Source: JAQBFJ01 sp032123435 (GTDB lineage Bacteria; Verrucomicrobiota; Kiritimatiellia; UBA8416; JAQBFJ01). From it: 12,584 nt of DNA. A program made the translations under genes and the position numbers. Shown here piece by piece: positions 1-6,029 of the stretch (within the stretch, counting starts at the first letter, position 1; each line of letters opens with the position of its first letter). Under the pieces are notes generated by a model. The model saw nothing but the letters and a program-made list of their open reading frames with translations. It was not told the DNA's origin and did no database searches. The stretch is taken from NCBI GenBank assembly GCA_032123435.1, contig JAQBFJ010000219.1, forward strand, positions 1 to 12,584. Direction: 5' to 3'.

Positions 1-564
1 TATTTATACTTTATTTAATAAAATAGGTTTAACTATTTTTCTTATTGAACATTTCTTTTTAATTAGTTTGTTTAAAATCAATTTTTACATTCTTTTTATT
101 TTCTAATTCTTCATAAAAATGTTATCCTTATCTAAAATACAAACAAATTACTCTTAGTTAGTAGATTATTTTCCTGTGCATAAAGTATGTTAGAAAATAT
201 CTTTCCAATCTATCCTGTTATTCGGGTCCATCTATAAAGCTTTATGCAAAAAGTCTTCAACAACATCTATAGTATTTTATATTTTGACTCTTTTTCCAAA
301 CTTCAATTATATTATTTACCTTAATTTAGTTGATATCATAATTAAAAGGATGAGACTCATAAATTAATTCATGCAAAATTACACCAAGAGACCAAACATC
401 GCATTTATTATTATAAGGTAAGACATTATTAGCATGAAATTAAACTTCAGGTGCCATGGTACTTGGGGTTCCACATTTAATTGAGTCCTGAATCATAAAA
501 GGGTCTATTCTAATCAGTAAATACCTAAAAATTTAGCAAATCCAAAATCTGCAATTTTACATTC
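1..564 (-). CDS. Fragment of a eukaryotic protein kinase, ciliate-type genetic code, with two tiny introns (foreign to the rest of the window)
   Basis: Read on the minus strand, spliced and with TAA/TAG taken as Gln, this gives the C-terminal half of a Ser/Thr protein kinase. In order I see CKIADFGFAKFLD (DFG loop, subdomain VII), CGTPSTMAPEV (activation segment and APE, subdomain VIII), CDVWSLGVILHELI (subdomain IX) and VEDFLHKALQMDPNNRIDW (the Arg of subdomain XI). A Lys-rich tail then continues off the left edge. The spliced frame holds 11 TAA/TAG codons (9 TAA, 2 TAG) and no TGA, so it fits the code in which only TGA stops, as in Tetrahymena and Paramecium. Exon 1 is 525-564, exon 2 is 320-504 and exon 3 is 300-1. 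The N-lobe, HRD catalytic loop and true start are missing because the sequence switches to bacterial mtnP near 559-567. The motifs recall ULK/CDPK-like kinases, but I cannot assign a subfamily. Other protists with this code, such as oxymonads, remain possible. Confidence 0.85.
301..319 (-). other. Probable 19-nt spliceosomal intron in the kinase fragment
   Basis: On the minus strand this reads GTAAATAATATAATTGAAG and sits between codons (phase 0, after AAG). Left in, the frame reaches TGA about 30 codons later and never enters subdomain XI. Taken out, the frame continues into VVEDFLHKALQMDPNNRIDW. The 3' end is AAG rather than the more usual TAG, so this call is weaker than the upstream intron. 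A one-base sequencing error is the alternative. Confidence 0.55.
505..524 (-). other. Probable 20-nt spliceosomal intron in the kinase fragment
   Basis: On the minus strand this reads GTATTTACTGATTAGAATAG, with GTA...TAG ends. It lies after the first base of an Asp codon (TTA G|AC CCT). Unspliced, the frame hits TGA inside it. Removing exactly these 20 nt restores an open frame that joins DFGFAKFL to DPFMIQDSIKCGTP, as expected for a kinase activation loop. Introns of this size are typical of some ciliates. A single-base sequencing error in the adjacent T run could also restore frame, but it would leave extra residues not expected in the loop. Confidence 0.7.
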
Positions 565-567
565 ATG
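559..567. other. Junction between foreign (protist) DNA and bacterial DNA
   Basis: To the right, the minus-strand frame encodes the bacterial phosphorylase motif FLPRHGRGHE; to the left it continues without a break as CKIADFGFAK, a kinase DFG loop. Base composition changes sharply at this point, from strongly AT-rich on the left to roughly balanced on the right. The two halves share a reading frame only by chance (one in three). The exact breakpoint cannot be fixed to the base, because the residues at the seam (HE/C) could belong to either side. Confidence 0.8.
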
Positions 568-732
568 ACCCCGTCCATGACGCGGAAGAAAATAAACGTC
601 ATTATCACCCATCACGCCGCAAATAAAAGCGTCTGACGGCCGACCAAAAGGAGTAGCAAGTTCTTTTGTCTCAACATTCCGCAAATCATCAAGTTCGTAT
701 AACCCACTGCCACCAATAATCCCTATTTTCAT
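562..732 (-). CDS. mtnP: 5'-methylthioadenosine phosphorylase, N-terminal fragment (truncated at a chimeric junction)
   Basis: The 57 residues begin MKIGIIGGSGLYEL and include TPFGRPSDAF and FLPRHGRGH, the phosphate- and nucleoside-binding N-terminal motifs of the MTAP/PNP-II phosphorylases. The enzyme cleaves 5'-methylthioadenosine, a by-product of polyamine and SAM metabolism, to adenine and methylthioribose-1-phosphate for methionine salvage. The start is well supported: AAGGAGG lies 8 nt upstream of the ATG at 732. Full-length members are about 260-290 residues, so some four fifths is missing, replaced by an unrelated kinase sequence. The loss is probably an assembly break rather than a real mutation. 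It lies 51 nt after the acyltransferase stop on the same strand and is probably cotranscribed with it. A purine nucleoside phosphorylase of the same family is the alternative. Confidence 0.85.
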
Positions 733-783
733 TAATAGCCCTCCTTCTTAAAGCACATGACCAACAACAAAATTCAGACAATT

Positions 784-1713
784 CTATTCAAATCTCCTGG
801 CATAAAAAGGATATCTTTCCCGCGGCGCGTCTGCCGGCATATATTTCCATCGTTTATAAATCCACAACCATTGCCCAGGATGTTCCCGCACAGCCTTTTC
901 CGTAAGAGCCGCAATCGCGCATGTTATATCCTTACCAGGCTCAATCATATCCTCAACACACAAGGGGGGCAATGAACATATTCTATAAACTCCCTTTTTT
1001 TCAACCACACAGTAAGTGAACACAATGTCTGCGCCGGTATGCGATGATAACAACGCCACCACATTGGACACCGGAACTTCCAGCCCGAAAAAGGGTACGA
1101 ATGCACCTCCCTCACGCGGGGAAGTGTTCTGGTCAAGCACAAGAGCCACTTTGCCCCCTTCTCTTAACCGAGTTATTAATGACTTGATGGCTCCACGCTT
1201 TTCTTTCAACTGCTGACCAGTCATTCTCCTGAAACGATTCATGACACCACTCACAAACGGATTGTTCAAAGGTGCCACAACTGACAAACACGGATGCCCA
1301 TGAAACGCTACCGCCTGCGCCATAACCTCCCAATTACCAAGATGCGCCGATATTATAATACCCGGATTGGCCTTGAAAAAATGCTCACAGGACGGATCCA
1401 TGGTTACATACGCGGCCATTCTTCTGCTGTTAAAAGCGCTGAACCAGAATATATCCAGCAAGACGAGACATGCCGTCCTGAAAGATTCCACGATAATCTC
1501 TCTTTTTGCCTGCTCCGACAATGAAGAACCGAAAGCAATCTCGATGTTCGCCATGGCAACTTTCCTGAATCTGCGGCATACATGGAACGCCAACCAGCCA
1601 AGGCATCTGGATAACTTTAAAACCAATACCCGCGGAAACAGCGGTACGATTAAGAAACCAGGACAAATGAAGAACAGCTCTAATATTTGCCTGGTTGTTT
1701 TAAGGAATTTCAT
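784..1713 (-). CDS. LpxL/HtrB-family lipid A (or related lysophospholipid) acyltransferase
   Basis: This 309-residue membrane-associated acyltransferase probably adds a secondary acyl chain to a lipid A precursor at the inner face of the cytoplasmic membrane. Near the N-terminus is a hydrophobic stretch (about residues 11-45), followed by the family-typical MANIEIAFG block (about 54-62). The catalytic H-x4-E motif is HLGNWE, residues 124-129. The middle has LVLDQNTSPREGGAFVPFFG, and the C-terminus carries PGQWLWIYKRWK, where family members have a conserved W/R/W-K cluster. The length is typical. The ATG at 1713 lies only 16 nt downstream of tRNA-Lys and has no strong Shine-Dalgarno sequence. 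Which acyl position it serves (LpxL- or LpxM-like), or whether it works on another lipid, cannot be told from sequence, so I give no symbol. It implies an outer membrane. Confidence 0.85.
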   Translation of the reverse strand: MKFLKTTRQILELFFICPGFLIVPLFPRVLVLKLSRCLGWLAFHVCRRFRKVAMANIEIAFGSSLSEQAKREIIVESFRTACLVLLDIFWFSAFNSRRMAAYVTMDPSCEHFFKANPGIIISAHLGNWEVMAQAVAFHGHPCLSVVAPLNNPFVSGVMNRFRRMTGQQLKEKRGAIKSLITRLREGGKVALVLDQNTSPREGGAFVPFFGLEVPVSNVVALLSSHTGADIVFTYCVVEKKGVYRICSLPPLCVEDMIEPGKDITCAIAALTEKAVREHPGQWLWIYKRWKYMPADAPRERYPFYARRFE

Positions 1714-1729
1714 TCTCAGTACGAAATAA

Positions 1730-1805
1730 TGGTGAGCCGTGACGGATTCGAACCGTCGACCCGCGCCTTAAAAGGGCGCTGCTCTGCCAACTGAGCTAAC
1801 GGCCC
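1730..1805 (-). tRNA. tRNA-Lys (anticodon UUU), CCA encoded
   Basis: The minus strand folds into a full cloverleaf. The acceptor stem is GGGCCGT/ACGGCTC with one G-U pair. The D-arm is GCTC/GAGC. The anticodon stem is GCGCC/GGCGC around loop CTTTTAA, giving anticodon TTT. The variable loop is GGGTC, and the T-arm is GACGG-TTCGAAT-CCGTC. The discriminator is A (1733), followed by a genomically encoded CCA (1730-1732). The body without CCA is 73 nt. It reads AAA and AAG lysine codons. A TTGACA promoter lies just upstream and no terminator is seen before the acyltransferase. Confidence 0.96.
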
Positions 1806-1825
1806 ACCAGAAAATTCAAAGATGG

Positions 1826-1855
1826 AATCTAGACATAATAAATTCATATTGTCAA
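1826..1855 (-). promoter_or_regulatory. Sigma-70-type promoter for tRNA-Lys
   Basis: On the minus strand a perfect -35 TTGACA (1855-1850) is followed, 18 bp later, by TAGATT (1831-1826), which matches the -10 consensus at four of six positions. The predicted start near 1819 leaves a leader of about 14 nt before the mature tRNA 5' end at 1805. With no terminator visible between the tRNA and the next gene, it may also feed the acyltransferase and mtnP. Confidence 0.55.
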
Positions 1856-1945
1856 ACATCTTGCGAATTAAAACAATCCAGCCGCCGCGTATCAGCATGA
1901 CACGTCATTGAACCGGTCCGCATCCTGAAGAAATTGATCCTTTAC

Positions 1946-2644
1946 CTATATCTCCTTCAATTGACTCAGAACATCAGCCGCAGATGCCGCTTCAGCTTCT
2001 TGTTTACTGCGCCCGGTGCCAATACCTTTTACGCCGTTAGCTAAAACCGTTTCCACCTTGAAAACAGTATTATGAGGCGGACCACTGCGGCTTATAATGC
2101 GGTATTGTGGACTCTTCTTCCAGCGGCGCTGAGCGTATTCCTGGAGCTTCCCTTTCGGATTACCTTCCCATACATCCTTTAACCCGGCAAAAGTAGGCAC
2201 AAATAGATGTTTGAATATTTTCTGAACAGCCTTTAACCCGCCATCAAGATATGCCGCACCTAGAATCGACTCCAACGCGTCTTCAAGATTGGAAGCGCGC
2301 ATCCCGCCCCCGGACCGTTCTTCACCCTTCCCCATTTTCATATACCGGCCAAGGTTAATTTCCTTGGCAAGCATCGTCAATGCCTTGCCGCTGGTCATCT
2401 GACTCCTGAAAGAGGTCAGAACACCCTCTCTTTCGTTCACCATGTTCCTGTAAAGATAATCAGCAGCAGTCAGACTTAGAGCAGCATCTCCAAGAAATTC
2501 CAACTGCTGATTGTCATTGTTCACTTCTTCATTTTCGAACCTGAACGAGCGGTGCGTCAAAGCCATATCCAGCAGATTCTTCTTCTTGAACGCGTACCCA
2601 AGTCTGCCTTCCAGTTCCTTGTAAAGATTTTTTCTTAACCGCAT
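1946..2644 (-). CDS. rnc: Ribonuclease III
   Basis: This 232-residue endonuclease cleaves double-stranded RNA, notably rRNA precursors and structured mRNAs. The N-terminal catalytic domain (about 1-150) carries the signature NQQLEFLGDAAL (45-56) and NLEDALESILGAAYLDGG (119-136). By alignment with the E. coli enzyme, the Mg2+ ligands are E49, D53, D122 and E125. The double-stranded RNA-binding domain runs from about 163 to 230, with PKGKLQEYAQ and GRSKQEAEAASAADVL. I chose the ATG at 2644 because GGAGG lies 7 nt upstream. A start at 2686 would add 14 residues and overlap the preceding recombinase. The gap to the recombinase stop is 16 nt, so the two are probably cotranscribed. The position matching E. 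coli E38 is Gln (Q46). Confidence 0.95.
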   Translation of the reverse strand: MRLRKNLYKELEGRLGYAFKKKNLLDMALTHRSFRFENEEVNNDNQQLEFLGDAALSLTAADYLYRNMVNEREGVLTSFRSQMTSGKALTMLAKEINLGRYMKMGKGEERSGGGMRASNLEDALESILGAAYLDGGLKAVQKIFKHLFVPTFAGLKDVWEGNPKGKLQEYAQRRWKKSPQYRIISRSGPPHNTVFKVETVLANGVKGIGTGRSKQEAEAASAADVLSQLKEI

Positions 2645-2660
2645 GATCTTGCCTCCATAG

Positions 2661-3584
2661 TCACGCTCTTGGATGAAATTGAGCATGAACCGACCTTAAT
2701 CGCCCTTGATCCACATGTGTGTATATCTGCGTCGTCCCAATATCAGCATGACCCAGCATCTCCTGTATCACCCGCAAAGGAGCGCCGTTAGCAAGCAAAT
2801 GACTGGCAAAAGAATGCCTCAACGTATGGGGTGAGACACGTTTCGTTATGCCAGCACGCTTGCTGTAATTTTTTATCAGCTTCCAAATCCCCTTTCTTGA
2901 AAACTTTAGACCGCGATATGTAAGAAACACACGATAATCCTGCACGCCTGTTTTGCCGGAAACTTTCTTCCTGCCGCGAGACCCCATCAGGAACTCCGAC
3001 CTGGCCTCTTTTAAATATCGATCCAGATATACACTTGCTTTCTTTCCAAACGGAACAACACGCTCCTTATTGCCTTTACCCATGCATCTGATGTAACCGG
3101 AATCAAAATGAATATCACCTGTCTTCAGTTCCGCAATTTCCGATACCCTCAACCCTGTAGCATATAATAACTCCAACATGGCTTTATCTCGTATCGAAAT
3201 CCTGTCGCTGCCCGCCGGCGCCTCCAGTATCCTGTCAACTTCCTTTATGGACAAAATGCCAGGAAGGACCTTCCACAGTTTCGGCGAATCCATCGCCTCT
3301 GTAACATTCCTGGCAAGCATGCCTTCACGCTGAAGATAACTGAAAAACACCTTTATCGCCACAAGCCGTCTCGAAATGGAATTAACGCTCAGCCCTCTTT
3401 CTTTTTCTGATATTAAATAATCAAGCATCTGCTTCCTCGAAACATGGTTGAAGGATTTAATGCGATTAAGTGAAAGATATTTCCAGAAATGTTCCAGATC
3501 GGCAGAATAAGCATCACGCGTGTTCTTGCTCAAACCACGTTCCAGCGATACGTAATCAAGAAATTGATCAATCAGGGCATTCAT
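2661..3584 (-). CDS. xerD: XerC/XerD-type tyrosine recombinase
   Basis: This 307-residue site-specific recombinase probably resolves chromosome dimers at dif during segregation. The N-terminal SAM-like core-binding domain (about 1-90) begins ALIDQFLDYVSLERGLS. The catalytic domain contains every expected residue: R146 in TGLRVSEIAEL, K170 in MGKGNKERVVPF, H253 and R256 in SPHTLRHSFASHLL, H279 in MLGHADIGTTQIYTHV, and the nucleophile Y288. The length and the HPRA C-terminus fit Xer proteins and lean to XerD over XerC, but one gene alone cannot settle that. The ATG at 3584 is preceded directly by an in-frame TTG; neither has a clear Shine-Dalgarno sequence. A chromosomal setting beside rnc, with no phage or integron genes, favours the housekeeping role over a mobile-element integrase. 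Confidence 0.88.
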   Translation of the reverse strand: MNALIDQFLDYVSLERGLSKNTRDAYSADLEHFWKYLSLNRIKSFNHVSRKQMLDYLISEKERGLSVNSISRRLVAIKVFFSYLQREGMLARNVTEAMDSPKLWKVLPGILSIKEVDRILEAPAGSDRISIRDKAMLELLYATGLRVSEIAELKTGDIHFDSGYIRCMGKGNKERVVPFGKKASVYLDRYLKEARSEFLMGSRGRKKVSGKTGVQDYRVFLTYRGLKFSRKGIWKLIKNYSKRAGITKRVSPHTLRHSFASHLLANGAPLRVIQEMLGHADIGTTQIYTHVDQGRLRSVHAQFHPRA

Positions 3585-3675
3585 CAATATGAAACAAAAT
3601 CAGCATTAACCACCGGCACGCAGGGCAACAGGAACGAACTATGCCGTAACTACTTTCTTGCACGCTGTAAAACTG

Positions 3676-4017
3676 CTATGGCGTACTAACAGCATTCGCG
3701 GGCACACCTCGCGCAGGACGTCCATCCTTTGTAAGAGCAAACGCGCCATAACCTTCTCCTGCAATAACAAACTCGATGTTCTTTAACGCGGTTACAAGAC
3801 TATCATATGTAACAGTAACAGTCTGATCGACGATATTAACACCCGTCTTTTCTGATTGTATTCCAGGAACCACCGAAAGGGCTTTTTCTATCTTTTCCGC
3901 GGAAACCATATCCTTCATTTCAGGCACGCTTATGGTAACCGTGCGATAATCATACCGCCTGCATGAAACAAACAGCAAACAGGCAAAACACATTATCACT
4001 ATTATCATCGTTCTCAC
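3676..4017 (-). CDS. Small putative lipoprotein with a heavy-metal-associated (HMA)-like fold lacking the metal-binding cysteines
   Basis: This is a 113-residue protein of unknown function. Residues 1-19 look like a lipoprotein signal peptide: a hydrophobic core (MIIVIMCFACLLFVS) ends at C19, though the residue at -3 is Phe, not the usual Leu. The remainder follows the beta-alpha-beta pattern of HMA/copper-chaperone domains: VTISVPEM, a helix EKIEKALSVVPGI, strand QTVTVTYDS, helix TALKNIEFVI and GEGYGAF. At the place where HMA domains have M-x-C-x-x-C there is MKDMVS, so it should not bind metal in the usual way. The GTG start at 4017 has GAGGG 7 nt upstream. An in-frame ATG three codons later (4008) is possible. 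It lies 91 nt upstream of the recombinase on the same strand. No partner is evident nearby. Confidence 0.65.
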   Translation of the reverse strand: MRTMIIVIMCFACLLFVSCRRYDYRTVTISVPEMKDMVSAEKIEKALSVVPGIQSEKTGVNIVDQTVTVTYDSLVTALKNIEFVIAGEGYGAFALTKDGRPARGVPANAVSTP

Positions 4018-4361
4018 ATCTATACCCTCAACATTTTACGCCACTTCAATCTTCCCGGAATAAACAGCAAGCTACCAAAGAAAAGAAAGAAAAGTACAGA
4101 TAAAAGTTCCCTTATCTATCTTTTGCAAAGCACTGTAAAAAACTATGTATAAAAGGAGCTATTCACTCAATCCGGCCGCAATCCCGTCCAAACAGTCGAT
4201 CTTCATTTCTCAACACAGCTTACAATCCGCTTCCGGGTAATTTCGCCTTCCCTTTTCCGCCTATCGTGGTATTATCAGCCAGTCTTATCATTAATGCCGG
4301 ATCTTCTCAAAGATAAAGCATCTATCGAAAAAAACATGATAGCCGCAAAGAAAGGAACATC
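4018..4361. other. Divergent intergenic region between the HMA-like lipoprotein gene and ilvD
   Basis: These 344 bases hold no convincing gene or RNA. They must contain the start signals for both flanking genes. Weak plus-strand candidates are TTGCAA (4123-4128) followed by TATAAA (4148-4153) at a long 19-bp spacing, and a lone TATTAT (4270-4275). An AAAAGGAG sequence at 4150-4157 resembles a ribosome binding site but has no start codon at suitable distance. I found no T-box, leader peptide rich in branched-chain codons, or clear attenuator ahead of ilvD. Confidence 0.5.
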
Positions 4362-6029
4362 ATGAACAGCGACCAAATCAAGACAGGATGGGAACGCGCG
4401 CCTCACAGGAGCCTGCTCAGAGCTACAGGCCTGTCTTCGGAAGATATAAACAAACCCCTTATCGGAATCTGTAATTCGTTCACCGAAATAATTCCAGGTC
4501 ACGTTCACCTGGATAAGGTAAGTCGCTATATAAAAAGCCATGTGCGCAAAGCAGGCGGCACACCTATTGAATTTAATACCATAGGTATATGCGACGGCAT
4601 CGCAATGGGCCATATGGGCATGAAGTATTCACTGCCAAGCCGTGAACTCATCGCCGACTGCGTCGAGTCAATGATAAAAGCTCATTGCTTCGACGCCCTC
4701 ATCTGCATCCCTAATTGCGACAAAATAGTGCCAGGCATGCTGATGGGCGCACTCCGCTGTAATATACCCACAATTATGGTCAGCGGCGGCCCTATGGCCG
4801 CAGGTAAAACACCGGACGGAAGAACACTTGACTTAATAAGCGTTTTCGAAAGCGTAGCCGCACATAAGAAGGGAAATATAACAGACAACGAATTGGAAAC
4901 AGTCGAAAAATACGCGTGTCCCGGATGTGGATCGTGTTCAGGCATGTTCACCGCCAATTCCATGAACTGCCTGTGCGAAGCAATGGGAATAGCACTGCCC
5001 GGAAACGGTACCGTCCTGGCAATTAATCCAGCCAGAAAAAAGATATACCGACAAGCAGCTAAACGCATCGTTGAAATGGCGCTCGCAAACAGTCCGTTGC
5101 CGCGCGATATAGTTACACCCCAGTCACTCGATAATGCATTCGCCGTGGATATGGCCATGGGCGGAAGCACCAATACCGTCCTGCACGCCCTCGCCATAGC
5201 GCATGAAGCTGGATGCAGCTATGACCTGATCAGAATAAATGATATCTCAAAACTATGCCCCAATATATGTAAAGTAGCGCCCTCTTCGGAATATCACATG
5301 GAAGACGTCGACCGCGCTGGCGGAATCAGCGCCATACTGAAACGTATCTCTGAAATAAAGGGCTTGATACATAATAACTGTATTACCGTGACAGGCAAAA
5401 CAATACAAAAAAACTACGCCAGAGCCAAAGTGAAGGATGATGCCGTAATTCGAACTTTAAATAACGCGTACTCACAGGACGGCGGTCTCATGATTCTATG
5501 GGGGAACCTGGCCGAACAGGGAGCCGTAGTGAAAAAAGCCGGCGTGTCACCCAATATGCTGAAATTCAAAGGCCGTGCAATAATCTTTAACTCACAGGAA
5601 GAAGCTTGCAGCGGAATTCTCGCAGGTATGGTCAAACCAGGCCACGTCGTTGTAATACGATACGAAGGCCCCAAAGGCGGACCCGGCATGCAGGAAATGC
5701 TGGCACCAACATCATACATCATGGGACAGGGATTGGGCGACCAAGTCGCGCTCATAACAGATGGAAGATTCTCCGGCGGAACCCGCGGAGCCTGCATAGG
5801 TCACGTTTCTCCCGAAGCCGCCGAGGGCGGACTCATAGGATTATTGAAAAATGATGATGTAATCTCAATTGATATCATTGAACACCGCCTCGAAGCGGAT
5901 ATCAGCCAGAATGAAATCGAACTCCGGCGTGCCCAACTAACACCGCCACCCCCTAAAATCAATACAGGTTGGCTCAAAAGATACTCTCAGATAGTCCAAA
6001 ATGCCTGCACGGGAGCAATCGTCGATTAA
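4362..6029 (+). CDS. ilvD: Dihydroxy-acid dehydratase
   Basis: This 555-residue enzyme dehydrates 2,3-dihydroxy-isovalerate and 2,3-dihydroxy-3-methylvalerate to the 2-keto acids, the third step shared by valine and isoleucine synthesis. Hallmarks are visible: C37 in ICNSFTEIIPGHVHL, D79 in GICDGIAMGHMGM, C119-D-K121 in IPNCDKIVPGMLMGA (iron-sulphur ligand, Mg ligand and the lysine that is carbamylated in the family), the cluster motif ACPGCGSCSGMFTANSMN (185-202), and GPKGGPGMQEMLAPTS near the C-terminus. The length is standard. The start at 4362 has AAAGGA about 6 nt upstream. Sugar-acid dehydratases share the fold, but the motif set here is IlvD-like. No other ilv gene is in the window. 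The stop TAA overlaps the ATG of mtaB (TAATG), suggesting translational coupling. Confidence 0.96.
   Translation: MNSDQIKTGWERAPHRSLLRATGLSSEDINKPLIGICNSFTEIIPGHVHLDKVSRYIKSHVRKAGGTPIEFNTIGICDGIAMGHMGMKYSLPSRELIADCVESMIKAHCFDALICIPNCDKIVPGMLMGALRCNIPTIMVSGGPMAAGKTPDGRTLDLISVFESVAAHKKGNITDNELETVEKYACPGCGSCSGMFTANSMNCLCEAMGIALPGNGTVLAINPARKKIYRQAAKRIVEMALANSPLPRDIVTPQSLDNAFAVDMAMGGSTNTVLHALAIAHEAGCSYDLIRINDISKLCPNICKVAPSSEYHMEDVDRAGGISAILKRISEIKGLIHNNCITVTGKTIQKNYARAKVKDDAVIRTLNNAYSQDGGLMILWGNLAEQGAVVKKAGVSPNMLKFKGRAIIFNSQEEACSGILAGMVKPGHVVVIRYEGPKGGPGMQEMLAPTSYIMGQGLGDQVALITDGRFSGGTRGACIGHVSPEAAEGGLIGLLKNDDVISIDIIEHRLEADISQNEIELRRAQLTPPPPKINTGWLKRYSQIVQNACTGAIVD

Noticed and set aside
1..60. 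Ciliate telomere or chromosome end at the left edge
   Set aside because: No C4A2/C4A4-type repeats are present; the sequence is simply AT-rich coding sequence.
514..732. A single 72-residue bacterial protein starting MKIGIIGGSGLY
   Set aside because: Only the first 57 codons are phosphorylase; the rest is the kinase fragment and part of its intron. The stop codon is an intronic TGA, so the apparent ORF is an artefact of the junction.
1716..1898. Minus-strand ORF containing GPLAQLAEQRPFKARVDGSN
   Set aside because: This is the well-known spurious translation of a tRNA gene; the tRNA-Lys cloverleaf explains it.
1897..1908. ATGACACGTCAT inverted repeat and adjacent ACCGGT palindrome upstream of tRNA-Lys, as an operator
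   Set aside because: Five-bp arms and a 6-bp palindrome are expected by chance, and they lie upstream of the promoter without a second copy.
2661..3584. Tyrosine recombinase as a phage or genomic-island integrase next to tRNA-Lys
   Set aside because: The motif set and length are those of housekeeping Xer; rnc lies between it and the tRNA, and there is no duplicated tRNA 3' end, phage gene or composition shift.
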